NCBI RefSeq assembly: GCF_018139485.1 | Contig: NZ_JAGSNF010000003.1 | Location: forward strand, 124,001-188,000 | DNA from: Phycicoccus avicenniae | Lineage (GTDB): Bacteria; Actinomycetota; Actinomycetes; Actinomycetales; Dermatophilaceae | Length of the DNA: 64,000 bases | Direction: 5' to 3' | Shown: positions 33,341-46,084 of the stretch, piece by piece | How positions within the stretch are numbered: position 1 is the first letter of the stretch | How the letters are laid out: each line of letters opens with the position of its first letter | Made by a program: the position numbers and the translations under genes | The notes under the pieces: generated by a model | Database searches by the model: none | The model's input: only the letters and a program-made list of their open reading frames with translations | Told to the model about the DNA's origin: nothing

Positions 33341-35458
33341 ATGCGTCCCACCACCGAGCTGCAGCGCAGCGTCGCGCCGATCGAGGTCGTCTCCGAGTTC
33401 TCGCCCGCGGGCGACCAGCCGAAGGCGATCGCCGAGCTCGCCCGCCGCGTCAAGGCGGGGGAGCAGGACGTCGTGCTCCTCGGTGCCACCGGGACGGGCA
33501 AGTCGGCGACGACCGCCTGGCTCGTCGAGCAGGTGCAGCGCCCCACCCTCGTCATGGCGCCGAACAAGACCCTCGCCGCCCAGCTGGCCAACGAGTTCCG
33601 CGAGCTCCTGCCGAACAACGCCGTCGAGTACTTCGTCAGCTACTACGACTACTACCAGCCCGAGGCCTACGTCCCGCAGTCGGACACCTACATCGAGAAG
33701 GACTCCTCGATCAACGACGAGGTCGAGCGGCTGCGGCACAGCGCGACGAACAGCCTGCTCACCCGGCGCGACGTTGTCGTCGTCGCGTCCGTGTCGTGCA
33801 TCTACGGCCTCGGTACCCCGCAGGAGTACGTCGACCGGATGGTCCCGCTGCGGGTCGGCGACGAGGTCGACCGCGACGAGCTCCTCCGGAAGTTCGTCCA
33901 CATGCAGTACACCCGCAACGACCTCGCCTTCACCCGCGGCACCTTCCGGGTCCGGGGCGACACCGTCGAGATCATCCCGGTCTACGAGGAGCTCGCGGTC
34001 CGCATCGAGTTCTTCGGCGACGAGATCGAGCGGCTCTACACGCTGCACCCGCTGACCGGCGAGGTCGTGCGCGAGGAGGACGAGATGTACGTCTTCCCCG
34101 CGTCGCACTACGTCGCCGGTCCCGACCGGATGGAGCGGGCGATCAAGGGCATCGAGACCGAGCTCGAGGCCCGGCTCGCCGAGCTGGAGCAGCAGGGCAA
34201 GCTGCTCGAGGCGCAGCGGCTGCGCATGCGCACGACGTACGACCTCGAGATGATGCAGCAGATCGGCTCCTGCTCGGGCATCGAGAACTACTCGATGCAC
34301 ATCGACGGCCGCTCGCCCGGCTCGGCGCCGAACTGCCTCCTCGACTACTTCCCCGAGGACTTCCTCCTCGTCATCGACGAGTCGCACCAGACCGTCCCGC
34401 AGATCGGGGCGATGTACGAGGGCGACATGTCCCGCAAGCGCACCCTCGTCGACCACGGCTTCCGGCTGCCGTCGGCGATGGACAACCGTCCGCTGAAGTG
34501 GGAGGAGTTCCTCGAGCGCATCGGGCAGACGGTGTACCTGTCCGCGACGCCCGGGGACTACGAGATGGCGAAGGCCGACGGGTACGTCGAGCAGATCATC
34601 CGGCCCACCGGGCTCGTCGACCCCGAGGTCGTCCTCAAGCCGACGAAGGGCCAGATCGACGACCTCCTCCACGAGATCACCGAGCGGGCGGACCGCAACG
34701 AGCGCGTCCTCGTCACGACCCTCACGAAGAAGATGGCCGAGGACCTCACCGACTACCTCCTCGACAAGGGGGTGCGGGTCCGCTACCTGCACTCCGACAT
34801 CGACACCCTCCGGCGCGTCGAGCTGCTCCGCGAGCTGCGGATGGGCGAGTTCGACGTCCTCGTCGGCATCAACCTCCTCCGGGAGGGACTCGACCTGCCC
34901 GAGGTCTCCCTCGTGGCGATCCTCGACGCGGACAAGGAGGGCTTCCTGCGCAGCGCGCGGTCGCTCATCCAGACCATCGGTCGCGCCGCCCGCAACGTCT
35001 CCGGCCAGGTGCACATGTACGCCGACTCCCTCACCCCGTCGATGCGGCAGGCGGTCGACGAGACCCAGCGCCGTCGGGAGAAGCAGATCGCGTACAACCG
35101 CGAGCACGGCGTCGACCCGCAGCCGCTGCGCAAGCGGATCGCCGACATCACCGACATGCTCCAGCGCGAGGACGCCGACACCCAGGAGCTGCTGGGCTCG
35201 GGGCGGGCCCGCTCCCGGGGCAAGGCCGACGGCGGGCGGGGTGGCCGCGGCACCGTCGTCGCCGACGCCGACGCGGCCGGGGTCTCGCGGCGTCCGGAGG
35301 ACATGCCGGCGAGCGAGCTCGCGAACCTCATCCAGGAGCTGAGCACCCAGATGCACCAGGCGGCCGGAGACCTCCACTTCGAGCTCGCCGCGCGCCTGCG
35401 CGACGAGATCGGGGACCTCAAGAAGGAGCTGCGGCAGATGAGCGAGGCGACCCGCTGA
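33341..35458 (+). CDS. uvrB: UvrABC excision nuclease subunit B
   Basis: A 705-residue DNA-damage-verification helicase that UvrA loads onto lesions and that recruits UvrC. Walker [11 protein letters not shown] is near residue 50, the strand-separating beta-hairpin region has [20 protein letters not shown], and Walker B is [10 protein letters not shown]. SuperFamily-2 motifs [14 protein letters not shown] and QTIGRAARN are intact, and the C-terminal UvrC-binding UVR motif is [20 protein letters not shown]. Length is normal for the family with a slight insert before the UVR motif. With uvrA and uvrC in the window the whole incision system is here, each gene with its own leaderless promoter. 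Confidence 0.97.
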   Translation: MRPTTELQRSVAPIEVVSEFSPAGDQPKAIAELARRVKAGEQDVVLLGATGTGKSATTAWLVEQVQRPTLVMAPNKTLAAQLANEFRELLPNNAVEYFVSYYDYYQPEAYVPQSDTYIEKDSSINDEVERLRHSATNSLLTRRDVVVVASVSCIYGLGTPQEYVDRMVPLRVGDEVDRDELLRKFVHMQYTRNDLAFTRGTFRVRGDTVEIIPVYEELAVRIEFFGDEIERLYTLHPLTGEVVREEDEMYVFPASHYVAGPDRMERAIKGIETELEARLAELEQQGKLLEAQRLRMRTTYDLEMMQQIGSCSGIENYSMHIDGRSPGSAPNCLLDYFPEDFLLVIDESHQTVPQIGAMYEGDMSRKRTLVDHGFRLPSAMDNRPLKWEEFLERIGQTVYLSATPGDYEMAKADGYVEQIIRPTGLVDPEVVLKPTKGQIDDLLHEITERADRNERVLVTTLTKKMAEDLTDYLLDKGVRVRYLHSDIDTLRRVELLRELRMGEFDVLVGINLLREGLDLPEVSLVAILDADKEGFLRSARSLIQTIGRAARNVSGQVHMYADSLTPSMRQAVDETQRRREKQIAYNREHGVDPQPLRKRIADITDMLQREDADTQELLGSGRARSRGKADGGRGGRGTVVADADAAGVSRRPEDMPASELANLIQELSTQMHQAAGDLHFELAARLRDEIGDLKKELRQMSEATR

Positions 35459-35466
35459 GCGCCGCA

Positions 35467-35472
35467 TAGACT
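35467..35472 (+). promoter_or_regulatory. -10 element for leaderless terC gene
   Basis: TAGACT ends 6 bases before the GTG at 35479. Confidence 0.5.
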
Positions 35473-35478
35473 CGCGCG

Positions 35479-36522
35479 GTGCCCAGCCTCACCTCGGCCG
35501 CCGCGCCGGCCCTCGACGTCCTGCCGTGGGTGTGGTGGGTGACGATCGGGGTGGCCGTGGTGCTCCTCGCCGCCGACGTCGCGATCATCGCGCGCCGGCC
35601 CCACCGGCCGTCCACCCGCGAGCTCTCCGTCGCGCTCGGTGGCTACGTCGGCGCCGCGCTGCTCTTCGGGGCCGGTCTGTGGTGGGTCGCCGGGGGCGCC
35701 GTGGCGGGGGAGTTCTACGCCGGATGGGTGACCGAGTACTCGTTGTCCGTCGACAACCTCTTCGTCTTCATCCTCATCATGTCGGCCTTCCGGGTCCCGG
35801 AGCGCTACCAGCAGTTCGCCCTCATGGTGGGCATCGTCATCGCGATCCTCCTGCGCGGCGTCTTCATCGCCGTCGGGGCGGCCGCGATCGACCGCTTCAC
35901 GTGGATCTTCTACGTCTTCGGCGCCTTCCTCGTCTACACGGCGGTGATGCTCGTCCGTGGGGGCGACGACGACGAGGAAGAGTACGAGCAGAACCGCTTC
36001 ATGCGAGTCGTCGAGCGGCGGCTGCCGGCGACGACGACGTTCGACGGCACCCGGCTCTTCACCGTCGAGGGCGGGGCCCGGGTCGCGACCCCGCTGTTCT
36101 TCGTCATTCTCGCGCTCGGCACGACCGACCTGCTCTTCGCCCTCGACTCGATCCCCGCGATCTACGGCCTCACCGACGAGCCGTACATCGTGCTCGCCGC
36201 GAACCTCTTCGCGCTCATGGGGCTGCGCCAGCTGTACTTCCTCATCGGCGGCTTGCTGCGACGCCTCGTCTACCTCAGCCAGGGGCTCGCGGTCCTGCTC
36301 GCGTTCATCGGCGTCAAGCTCGTCCTGCACGCCCTCCACGAGAACGACCTGCCCTTCGTCAACGGGGGCCGCCCGCTGCCGGTCCCGGAGATCCCGACCA
36401 GCGTGTCGCTCGGGGCGATCGTCGTCATCCTCGGCGTGACGGCCGCCGCGAGCCTGTGGCGGTCGCGCCACGACGCCGCGCCGGACCGGGAGCCCAGCGA
36501 CGTCGCGGGTGGGCGCGGCTGA
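35479..36522 (+). CDS. TerC-family integral membrane protein
   Basis: A 347-residue membrane protein with about nine helices of the TerC (Alx/YceF-like) family, linked to metal-ion (manganese) efflux or to insertion of metalloproteins, and named from tellurite resistance. The two acidic transmembrane motifs TEYSLSVDNLFVFILIMSAF (about 89) and TTDLLFALDSIPAIYGLTDE (about 215) are intact. An acidic cytoplasmic loop (GGDDDEEEYEQN) lies between them. No other ter genes are nearby, so a housekeeping ion role is more likely than resistance. GTG start after a leaderless -10 box; convergent with the EamA gene. Confidence 0.9.
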   Translation: MPSLTSAAAPALDVLPWVWWVTIGVAVVLLAADVAIIARRPHRPSTRELSVALGGYVGAALLFGAGLWWVAGGAVAGEFYAGWVTEYSLSVDNLFVFILIMSAFRVPERYQQFALMVGIVIAILLRGVFIAVGAAAIDRFTWIFYVFGAFLVYTAVMLVRGGDDDEEEYEQNRFMRVVERRLPATTTFDGTRLFTVEGGARVATPLFFVILALGTTDLLFALDSIPAIYGLTDEPYIVLAANLFALMGLRQLYFLIGGLLRRLVYLSQGLAVLLAFIGVKLVLHALHENDLPFVNGGRPLPVPEIPTSVSLGAIVVILGVTAAASLWRSRHDAAPDREPSDVAGGRG

Positions 36523-36532
36523 GCGACCGCCG

Positions 36533-37405
36533 TCAGGTGGCGGCGGCGGCCGCCGGGTCCTTGCGGGCGCCGAGCCCGAGGACGATCGTCGACGCGGCGA
36601 CGACGAGGGCCATCCCGACGAGCTGGACGGGGCCGAGCCGCTGGCCGAGCACGACGAGCCCGGCGAGCGCGGCGCACGCCGGCTCCAGGCTGAGCAGCAC
36701 CCCGAACACCTGCGCCCGCAGCCGGCGCAGCGCGAGCAGCTCGAGGGAGTAGGGCAGGACCGAGGACATCACGGCGATGCCGAGACCCTTGGCGAGCAGC
36801 CCGGCGTCCCACTGCGGCACGCTCGCGACGCCGAACGGCAGGGTGACGAGGGTCGCCACGACCATCGCGAGGGCGAGCCCCTCGAGCTTGGGGAACTCCG
36901 CCCCCGTGCGCCCGGACAGGACGATGTACCCGGCCCAGAAGGCGCCGGCCGTGAGGGCGAGGAGGATGCCGGCCCACTCGAGCTCGGCGAGCGGGACGTG
37001 GAGCGCCTCCGAGATGAGGACGACCCCGCCCGCGGCGAAGAGGACGGCGACGCCGTCGAGCAGCCGCCTGGAGAGGGCGGCCGCGAGCGCCAGCGGGCCG
37101 ATGAACTCGATCGTCACCGCGACGCCGATCGGCAGGTAGGCGAGGGAGCCGTAGAACGCGAAGTTCATCAGGCCGAGGGCGACCCCGAAGGCGACGACCG
37201 TCGCCCACGCCCGGCGGGAGTGGCCACGCCAGCGTGGGCGGACGACGGCGAGGAGCAGCACCGTCGCGAAGAGCAGCCGCATGACGACCGACCCACCCGC
37301 TCCGATGACGGGGACGAGGGTCGCGGCGAGGGCTCCGCCGAACTGCACGGAGACGATCCCGCCGAGGACGAGGACCGGCGCGGGGATGCGGTCGGCGGTC
37401 GTCAC
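36533..37405 (-). CDS. EamA-family exporter (RhtA-like)
   Basis: A 290-residue drug/metabolite-transporter-superfamily protein with ten predicted helices in two EamA repeats. AIEFIGPLALA-like VTIEFIGPLALAAALSRR, GAFWAGYIVLSGRTG and SSVLPYSLELLALRRL resemble the threonine/homoserine exporter RhtA, but the substrate is unproved. The gene starts with GTG, 6 bases after a minus-strand TAGCCT. It ends 10 bases from the convergent terC stop. Confidence 0.85.
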   Translation of the reverse strand: MTTADRIPAPVLVLGGIVSVQFGGALAATLVPVIGAGGSVVMRLLFATVLLLAVVRPRWRGHSRRAWATVVAFGVALGLMNFAFYGSLAYLPIGVAVTIEFIGPLALAAALSRRLLDGVAVLFAAGGVVLISEALHVPLAELEWAGILLALTAGAFWAGYIVLSGRTGAEFPKLEGLALAMVVATLVTLPFGVASVPQWDAGLLAKGLGIAVMSSVLPYSLELLALRRLRAQVFGVLLSLEPACAALAGLVVLGQRLGPVQLVGMALVVAASTIVLGLGARKDPAAAAAT

Positions 37406-37411
37406 CGCGTC

Positions 37412-37417
37412 AGGCTA
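37412..37417 (-). promoter_or_regulatory. -10 element for leaderless EamA gene
   Basis: Read on the minus strand this is TAGCCT, ending 6 bases before the GTG at 37405. Confidence 0.5.
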
Positions 37418-37457
37418 GCCCGGCCCCGGACGGGCTCGGGGACCGGTCCGCGGCCGG

Positions 37458-37463
37458 TACCGT
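37458..37463 (+). promoter_or_regulatory. possible -10 element for the GT2 gene
   Basis: TACCGT lies 66 bases before the GTG at 37530, which has its own strong ribosome site AGGAGG (37518-37523). Confidence 0.4.
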
Positions 37464-37529
37464 GGGCCGTCGGGGACACCGTGCCGGCGCCCCGCCATCC
37501 CCGTCGTCGCTCGCTCCAGGAGGCAGGAC

Positions 37530-39914
37530 GTGACGCCCTCGTCGCCGCGCCTGCCGGTCCTGCCCGCGGGGGCGCTGCCGGCCGCGGTGGGGCGGCTCGT
37601 GACCCGGTACCCGGACTCGGCCTGGCTGGACCTGCTCGCGCTGCGGGCCAGCGGCGGAGTCTCGGACGCGGCGGGCCTCGTGGCCCGGGCCAGGGCCGGC
37701 GACCTCGCCGGGACCGACGCCGAGGGCCTGGGCCGGTTCGGCTACGTCCTCGCCGCGGAGCCCGGGGACCGGGCCACGCTCGACGACGTCGCGCTGCTCC
37801 TCGACCACGCGGCGGGGGGCGACGCCGACCTCGGTCCGAAGGTGCTCGGGCTGTGGCTGCAGGTCCTCCTCGTCACGGGGCGGCTGGACCGCGGTGCGGC
37901 GGGCCCGCGGGAGGACGAGGTCGAGGCGGAGCACTGGTGGGCGGTCGCGACGGACCTGCTGAGCCCGTTCCGCACCCCCGCGGGGGACCGGCGCCGGTGG
38001 GAGGCGTCGTTCTCGCGGCCGTTCACCGACCGCGGGCTCGTCCCCCTCACCGTCGCGGACGGCGACGGGACGCCCTTCCAGCGCCTGGTCGCGGGACCGG
38101 TGGACCCCGTGTGGGGCGACCAGGTGTCCGTCGTCATGCCGGTCCACGACCCCGGACCGGACCTGCTCACGGCGGTCCGGTCCGTCCTCGCGCAGAGCTG
38201 GGTGACCCTCGAGGTGCTCCTCGTCGACGACGCCTCCACGCGGGGACGTGAGCACCTGCACGCCTGCGCCGCCCTCGACCCGCGGGTGCGGCTCCTGCGG
38301 TCCGACCGCAACGGCGGGGCCTACGCCGCCCGCAACCTCGGCCTGGCCCACGCCCGGGGCCGCTACGTGACCTTCCAGGACGCCGACGACCTGGCGCACC
38401 CGCAGCGGCTCGAGCGGCAGGTCCGGGCCCTCGCCGCGTCGCCGGACGCGATGGCCTCCGTGTCCCACGCCGTGCGGGCCACGGACCGGCTCGAGCTCAC
38501 GGCGCTCGGGCTCAACAAGATCGCGACGAACCTGTCCTCGCTCCTCCTGCGCCGGGAGGCGGTGACGGCACGGCTCGGCGGGTTCGACGCGGTCCGCCGC
38601 TCGGGCGACCGCGAGCTCCTCGACCGCCTCCTCGCCACGTTCGGTGACGGGGCCGTCGTCACCCTCCCGGAGCCGCTCGCCGTCATCCAGCTGACCCCGG
38701 GGTCGCTGTCCCGGGGCGACATGGGCTTCCTCCGGCGGCACGCCGCGCGCCAGGCCTACGCGGCGTCGGCCGGCGCGTGGCACGCCGAGGTGCGGGCGGG
38801 TCGGGAGAGCCCGATGCTCCGGCCCCCGGCGCGGGGGCCGTTCGCCGCCCCCGGCCACGTGACCACCGGCCGCGAGGACGCCGACGCCGGGACCGTCGAC
38901 GTCGCCCTCCTCGCGTCGCTCGGCCCGAACGTCCCCCGGGACGTCGCCCCGTTCGTCGCGGCCCTCTGCGGGGCCGGCGTGCGCGTCGGGCTCGTCGAGC
39001 TCCCGGGGCCGCGGGACGTCCGCGTCCCCCCGCAGCCGCCCGGCGACGCGGTCGGCGCGCACCTGCGGACCGGCGCCGCGCGGTGGGTGCTGCCCGAGCA
39101 GCACGTCCGCTCCCGGCTGGCGCTCGTCCACGACCCGGCCGCCGTCCTCGTCATGCCGTGGCGGCGCGTGGCGGCCGCGGGGGCCGACGACCTCGTCGTC
39201 GTCGTCGAGGCGGTCGACGACGACGTCCTCGCGGCGGCCGACCTCCTCGCCGCGCACGGCGTGCGTGGGGAGCCCCGACCCACGGTCCACTGGCTCCCCG
39301 CCGACGCGGCCGTGCGCGAGGACCTCCGCCGCCGCCTCCCCGGGGCCTCGGTCCTCCCGGAGACGCCGTGGGTCGCCACGGCCGCCCCGGTGTCGGACCG
39401 GCAGGGGTGGCTCGGACCCGGGCTCGTCGTGGGGCTGCTCCCTCCGAGGGGCACCGAGGACGCGGACCGGGCCGCCTGGGAGCGGGACCTCGTGCCCCGC
39501 GACCCGGCGACGACGGTGTGGTGCCGGGGGCTGGGCCGCACCCGGCTCGCCGGTCGCCCCGTCGTCCGCAGGGCGCTGCCGGACACGACGTGGTCGGGCT
39601 TCCTCGGCGGCGTCGACGTCCTCGTCCTCCCACCGGGGCCCGGGGCGGGGACCGTCGCGGACGTCGTCGACGCCTGGGCGCACGGGACCCTCGTGCTCGC
39701 CCCGGAGGTCCTCCGGTCGCGGCTGGGCGACCGAGCCGTCTACCTCGACGGGGAGCTCGTGGACGAGCGCCTGGCCCGGCTGCGCGGGGGCGCGGAGGCC
39801 GACGCGGTGCGTGAGCGAGCCGCCGGCTGGGTGCGACGGCACGCCACGCCCGAGGGCGTCCTCGCCGGCTACCGCGGCGTGCTGGACGCCGTCGACGCCG
39901 TCCGCCGGGGCTGA
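37530..39914 (+). CDS. large multidomain glycosyltransferase (GT2 core, GT-B-like C-terminus)
   Basis: A 794-residue soluble protein. An N-terminal helical region of about 190 residues precedes a GT2 (GT-A fold) domain: QVSVVMPVHDPGPDLLTAVR (about 200), EVLLVDDASTRG, NGGAYAARNLGLAHARG and the metal-binding DxD in TFQDADDLAHPQR (about 288). The C-terminal half (about 455-794) is weakly like a GT-B glycosyltransferase (LVVGLLPPRGTED, then WCRGLGRTRLAGRPVV and GTLVLAPEVLRSRLGDRA). No membrane segment is seen. AGGAGG lies 6 bases before the GTG. The sugar, acceptor and pathway are unknown; it stands alone with no other glycan gene beside it, and may act on a cell-surface polymer. Confidence 0.75.
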   Translation: MTPSSPRLPVLPAGALPAAVGRLVTRYPDSAWLDLLALRASGGVSDAAGLVARARAGDLAGTDAEGLGRFGYVLAAEPGDRATLDDVALLLDHAAGGDADLGPKVLGLWLQVLLVTGRLDRGAAGPREDEVEAEHWWAVATDLLSPFRTPAGDRRRWEASFSRPFTDRGLVPLTVADGDGTPFQRLVAGPVDPVWGDQVSVVMPVHDPGPDLLTAVRSVLAQSWVTLEVLLVDDASTRGREHLHACAALDPRVRLLRSDRNGGAYAARNLGLAHARGRYVTFQDADDLAHPQRLERQVRALAASPDAMASVSHAVRATDRLELTALGLNKIATNLSSLLLRREAVTARLGGFDAVRRSGDRELLDRLLATFGDGAVVTLPEPLAVIQLTPGSLSRGDMGFLRRHAARQAYAASAGAWHAEVRAGRESPMLRPPARGPFAAPGHVTTGREDADAGTVDVALLASLGPNVPRDVAPFVAALCGAGVRVGLVELPGPRDVRVPPQPPGDAVGAHLRTGAARWVLPEQHVRSRLALVHDPAAVLVMPWRRVAAAGADDLVVVVEAVDDDVLAAADLLAAHGVRGEPRPTVHWLPADAAVREDLRRRLPGASVLPETPWVATAAPVSDRQGWLGPGLVVGLLPPRGTEDADRAAWERDLVPRDPATTVWCRGLGRTRLAGRPVVRRALPDTTWSGFLGGVDVLVLPPGPGAGTVADVVDAWAHGTLVLAPEVLRSRLGDRAVYLDGELVDERLARLRGGAEADAVRERAAGWVRRHATPEGVLAGYRGVLDAVDAVRRG

Positions 39915-39927
39915 TCCCTCGCGGGCG

Positions 39928-40590
39928 TCACCACCCGCGCTCGCGCCACTCCTCGAGGTGCGGTCGCTCGGCGCCGATCGTGCCGTCGCCGCCGTGACCG
40001 GGGTAGAACCACGTCTCGTCGGGGTAGACCTCGAAGACCCGGGCGACGACGTCGGCGTAGAGCGTGTCGAAGTCCTGGCCCGGCTGCTTGGTGTTGCCGA
40101 CGCCGCCGGGGAAGAGCGAGTCACCCGTGAAGAGGTGGTGGGTGCCCGAGGGGTCCTGCCACGCCAGCGCCACCGACCCCGGCGTGTGCCCGCGGAGGTG
40201 GACGACGTCGAGGACGAGCTCGCCGACCCGGACGGTGTCACCGTGGGCGAGACGCACGTCCGGTGCGACGGGGAGCGCGTCCGCGTCGTCGGCGCCGGCG
40301 TAGGTCCGCGCCCCGGTGGACCGGGCGACGTCCTCGAGGGCCCGGACGTGGTCCCAGTGCTGGTGCGTCGTCACGAGGTGGTCGAGCCGGCCGCTGCCCT
40401 CGGCGACCAGGGCGAGACAGCGCTCGGCGTCGTCGGCGGCGTCGACGAGCAGCTGGGCCCCGGTCGCGGCGCACGTGAGGAGGTAGACGTTGTTGTGCAT
40501 GTCCGACACGGACATCTTGCGGATCGTGGCGGCGCCGAGGTCGCGCTCGTCGCTCGGTCCGCCGGGGGTGACGTCTCCGGTGTAGCTCAT
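39928..40590 (-). CDS. metallo-beta-lactamase-fold hydrolase (glyoxalase II-like)
   Basis: A 220-residue binuclear-zinc hydrolase. The metal ligands are visible: TTHQHWDHV (HxHxDH), [11 protein letters not shown], the bridging Asp in [11 protein letters not shown] and [12 protein letters not shown]. The family includes hydroxyacylglutathione hydrolases and other thioester or persulfide hydrolases; actinobacteria use other thiols, so the natural substrate is uncertain. The ATG at 40590 overlaps the stop of the GH15 gene by four bases (ATGA), so the two form an operon driven by the leaderless GH15 promoter. Confidence 0.87.
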   Translation of the reverse strand: MSYTGDVTPGGPSDERDLGAATIRKMSVSDMHNNVYLLTCAATGAQLLVDAADDAERCLALVAEGSGRLDHLVTTHQHWDHVRALEDVARSTGARTYAGADDADALPVAPDVRLAHGDTVRVGELVLDVVHLRGHTPGSVALAWQDPSGTHHLFTGDSLFPGGVGNTKQPGQDFDTLYADVVARVFEVYPDETWFYPGHGGDGTIGAERPHLEEWRERGW

Positions 40591-42398
40591 GCTCCCGACG
40601 CTACCCCCGTCGTCGGACGCCCGTGCTCGGCGTCGGCGATGGCGGCGGCGGCCTGGACGAGGGCCAGGTGGGAGAACGCCTGCGGGAAGTTCCCGACGAG
40701 CCGGCCGGTGGCCGGGTCGTACTCCTCGGCGAGGAGGCCGAGGTCGTTCGCGCACCCCAGGAGCCGCTCCATGAGGGCCCGGGCGTCGTCGAGGCGTCCG
40801 CAGCCGGCGAAGGCCGTGACGAGCCAGAACGAGCAGGCGAGGAAGGGGTTCTCGTCACCGGCGAGACCGTCGACGCCGCTCTCGGTGCGGTAGCGCAGGA
40901 GGAAGCCGTCGCGCATGAGGTCCTCCTCGACCGCGGCGATCGTCCCCTGGATCCGCTCGTCGTCCCACGGCAGGAAGCCGACGACCGGCAGCTGGAGCAG
41001 GGCCGCGTCGACCTGCCGGGTGTCGTAGTGCTGGGTGAAGGTGTTCCGGTCCGGGTCGTAGCCGCGCTCGCAGACCTCCGCGTGGACGCGGTCCCGCAAC
41101 GACCGCCACGTCTCGACGTCCCCCTCGTGCCCACCGTCCTCGACGGCGCGCATCGCCCGGTCGAAGGCGGCCCAGACCATGACCCTGCTGTGCGTGAAGT
41201 GCTGGGCCGGACCGCGGATCTCCCAGAGGCCGTGGTCGGTCTGGTCCCAGTGCTCGACGAGGTCGGACACCAGGGCCCGCTGCACGGACCAGGACTCGCC
41301 GGACTCGGTGACGCCGAGGGCCCGGGCGCGGTCGAGGGCGATCATCACCTCGCCGAGGACGTCGCTCTGCCGCTGGCCGACGGCGCCGTTGCCGACCCGT
41401 ACGGGCCGGGAGCCCTCGTAGCCGGGGAGGTGGTCGAGCTCGCGCTCGGGCAGCTCGCGGGAGCCGTCGACGCCGTACATGATCTGGAGGTCGGACGGGT
41501 CGCCGGCGACGGCGCGCACGAGCCAGTCCCGCCACAGCCGTGTCTCGTCGACGTAGCCGCACGCGAGGAGGGCCTCGAGGGTCAGCGAGGCGTCCCGCAG
41601 CCAGCAGTACCGGTAGTCCCAGTTCCGCTCCCCGCCGATGTCCTCGGGAAGGCTCGTCGTCGGGGCCGCGACGATCCCGCCCCGCAGCTCGTCGGTGAGC
41701 AGCCGCAGGACGAGCAAGGATCGGGTGACCGCCTCCGGGTAGGGACCGTCATAGTGGTTGCGGTCCGCCCAGTCGTCGAAGTGGCAGACCGTGTCCTCGA
41801 TCCGGGAGTCGATGTCGAGGGCCTCCGGCACCGGGCACCAGGACGGCACCCACGTCATCGAGAAGCGCAGCCGGTCGCCGGCCCGGACCGTGAAGACGTC
41901 GCGGTGGTGGTGGTCCTCGGGCTCCGGGAGGCGGTCGCCGCGCAGGACGAGCATGTCGGGTCCGGCGATGGCGCGGATCACGGTCTGGCCGGCGGCGTCC
42001 TCGACGCGCGAGACCCAGGGGAGGATCTTCCCGTAGCCGGTCCGCACGACCCACTGGTGGTCCATCTCGACCTCGCCGTCCAGGCCCTCGACGACGCGCA
42101 CGACGTCGGCCCGGCCGTCGCCGAAGGGCATGAGGTCGGTGACCCGCACGCGGCCGGTCGCGGTCTCGTGGACGGTGTCGAGGACGAAGCTGCTGCCCCG
42201 GTAGGACCGGGTCGCGCTCGCCTCCTCGACCGGGCCGAGGAACCAGCGGCCGTGGTCGTCGGTGCCGAGGAGGGCGGCGAAGCAGGCGGGGGAGTCGAAG
42301 CGGGGGAGGCACAGCCAGTCGATCGCCCCGTGACGGCTCACGAGGGCGGCGCGCTCGGTGTCCCCGAGGAGGGCGTACTCGCCGATGGGGGTGGTCAC
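40587..42398 (-). CDS. GH15-family glycoside hydrolase (trehalase/glucoamylase-like)
   Basis: A 603-residue cytosolic glycoside hydrolase of family 15. An N-terminal beta-sandwich ([21 protein letters not shown] onward, about 1-220) precedes the (alpha/alpha)6 barrel. The signature [20 protein letters not shown] is near residue 250 and the probable catalytic glutamate lies in [20 protein letters not shown] near residue 565. Actinobacterial enzymes of this shape include the trehalase of mycobacteria, so trehalose breakdown is a fair guess; maltooligosaccharides are an alternative. GTG start 7 bases after a minus-strand TAGGGT. Divergent from uvrA. Confidence 0.88.
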   Translation of the reverse strand: MTTPIGEYALLGDTERAALVSRHGAIDWLCLPRFDSPACFAALLGTDDHGRWFLGPVEEASATRSYRGSSFVLDTVHETATGRVRVTDLMPFGDGRADVVRVVEGLDGEVEMDHQWVVRTGYGKILPWVSRVEDAAGQTVIRAIAGPDMLVLRGDRLPEPEDHHHRDVFTVRAGDRLRFSMTWVPSWCPVPEALDIDSRIEDTVCHFDDWADRNHYDGPYPEAVTRSLLVLRLLTDELRGGIVAAPTTSLPEDIGGERNWDYRYCWLRDASLTLEALLACGYVDETRLWRDWLVRAVAGDPSDLQIMYGVDGSRELPERELDHLPGYEGSRPVRVGNGAVGQRQSDVLGEVMIALDRARALGVTESGESWSVQRALVSDLVEHWDQTDHGLWEIRGPAQHFTHSRVMVWAAFDRAMRAVEDGGHEGDVETWRSLRDRVHAEVCERGYDPDRNTFTQHYDTRQVDAALLQLPVVGFLPWDDERIQGTIAAVEEDLMRDGFLLRYRTESGVDGLAGDENPFLACSFWLVTAFAGCGRLDDARALMERLLGCANDLGLLAEEYDPATGRLVGNFPQAFSHLALVQAAAAIADAEHGRPTTGVASGA

Positions 42399-42405
42399 CC
42401 TCTCG

Positions 42406-42411
42406 ACCCTA
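42406..42411 (-). promoter_or_regulatory. -10 element for leaderless GH15 gene
   Basis: Read on the minus strand this is TAGGGT, ending 7 bases before the GTG at 42398. It faces the uvrA promoter across 43 bases. Confidence 0.55.
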
Positions 42412-42454
42412 GACGCCGCCGACCTCGGATGTCGGGCCTGTCGGTGGCGAGGAC

Positions 42455-42460
42455 TAGCCT
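42455..42460 (+). promoter_or_regulatory. -10 element for leaderless uvrA
   Basis: TAGCCT ends 7 bases before the GTG at 42468. The 69-base divergent region shows no LexA-type palindrome. Confidence 0.55.
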
Positions 42461-42467
42461 GGCGGAC

Positions 42468-45452
<2,985 letters not shown>

Positions 45453-45482
45453 CAGGTGGCGTCCAGCCCGGGCGGTGATACT

Positions 45483-45499
45483 GGGGGTTCGTGACCCCC
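45483..45499 (+). promoter_or_regulatory. leader hairpin before the Rieske gene
   Basis: GGGGGT and ACCCCC form a 6-bp stem over TCGTG, just upstream of the ribosome site GGAAGGA (45503). A consensus-like TTGACA (45449) and GATACT (45477) lie before it, but with 22 bases between, so the promoter assignment is uncertain. Confidence 0.35.
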
Positions 45500-45516
45500 A
45501 CCGGGAAGGACCCCCG

Positions 45517-45999
45517 ATGAGCACCGAGCACAGCCACGGCCCCGACTCCACGACCGCCACCTGCCGCTGCTGGAGCCGTCGCGACAGCCTGCGGGCCGTC
45601 GGTGTCGCCGGTGCGGGCGTGGCCGGGGTCGGGACGCTCGCCGCGTGCGGGTCCTCCGCGGAGGAGGCGGCGGACGCCGCCGGGGACGCCGCGAGCTCGG
45701 CGGCCGGGGCGGCGGGCGACGCCATCGCCGCCGCCGACGTGCCGGTCGGCGGCGGTCTCGTCGTCGAGGACATGGAGACGGTCGTCACCCAGCCCACCGA
45801 GGGCGAGTACAAGGCGTTCTCGTCCGTCTGCACGCACTCCGGCTGCACCGTCGGCGGTGTCGCCGACAACGTCATCTCCTGCCCGTGCCACGGCAGCGAG
45901 TTCGACGCCTCGACCGGCGAGGTCCTCCAGGGTCCCGCGACCGACCCGCTGCCGGAGAAGTCCGTCACCCTCGACGGCGACGGCCTCACCATCACCTGA
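45517..45999 (+). CDS. Rieske [2Fe-2S] Tat lipoprotein
   Basis: A 160-residue exported iron-sulfur protein. The N-terminus has a twin-arginine motif (WSRRDSLRAVG, about 19-29), a hydrophobic core and the lipobox LAAC (Cys near 44), so it is a Tat-exported lipoprotein. An Ala-rich linker (about 48-72) leads to a Rieske fold whose cluster ligands are visible: VCTHSGCTVGG and SCPCHGSEFDAS. Both Cys-His pairs and the disulfide cysteines are intact. The family includes small Rieske proteins thought to carry electrons on the outer face of the membrane; the partner is unknown and no cytochrome gene is adjacent. GGAAGGA lies 7 bases before the ATG. Confidence 0.88.
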   Translation: MSTEHSHGPDSTTATCRCWSRRDSLRAVGVAGAGVAGVGTLAACGSSAEEAADAAGDAASSAAGAAGDAIAAADVPVGGGLVVEDMETVVTQPTEGEYKAFSSVCTHSGCTVGGVADNVISCPCHGSEFDASTGEVLQGPATDPLPEKSVTLDGDGLTIT

Positions 46000-46000
46000 C

Positions 46001-46084
46001 GCCCCCACATTTCGGGGTCACCCCGAAATGTCCGGTGACGCAAGACAACCGTTGCCTTGTCTCGCCGGAGGTTCCCTTGCTTCA
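46001..46084 (+). repeat. left inverted-repeat arm of the cassette
   Basis: The arm starts right after the Rieske stop. It consists of the palindrome at 46007-46031 and a second fold-back: GGTGACGCAAG (46034-46044) can pair with CTTGCTTCACC (46076-46086) at 10 of 11 positions, enclosing AGACAA/TTGTCT (46043-46062). It matches the reversed right arm with 13 differences over 84 bases and no gaps. Confidence 0.85.
46007..46031. repeat. 25-base perfect palindrome, left copy
   Basis: Two 12-base arms (ACATTTCGGGGT and its exact complement) flank a central C. The identical sequence occurs at 47174-47198. It could form a hairpin in RNA and end the Rieske transcript from either side, or be a protein-binding site. 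Confidence 0.9.

Noticed and set aside
42399-42467. A LexA/SOS box in the uvrA promoter
   Set aside because: No TCGAAC-N4-GTTCGA-like dyad found in the 69-base divergent region.
46007-46031. The left palindrome as an ordinary terminator of the Rieske gene
   Set aside because: Possible in part, but a terminator alone does not explain the identical copy at 47174-47198 or the ~60 further bases of inverted homology beyond each palindrome.
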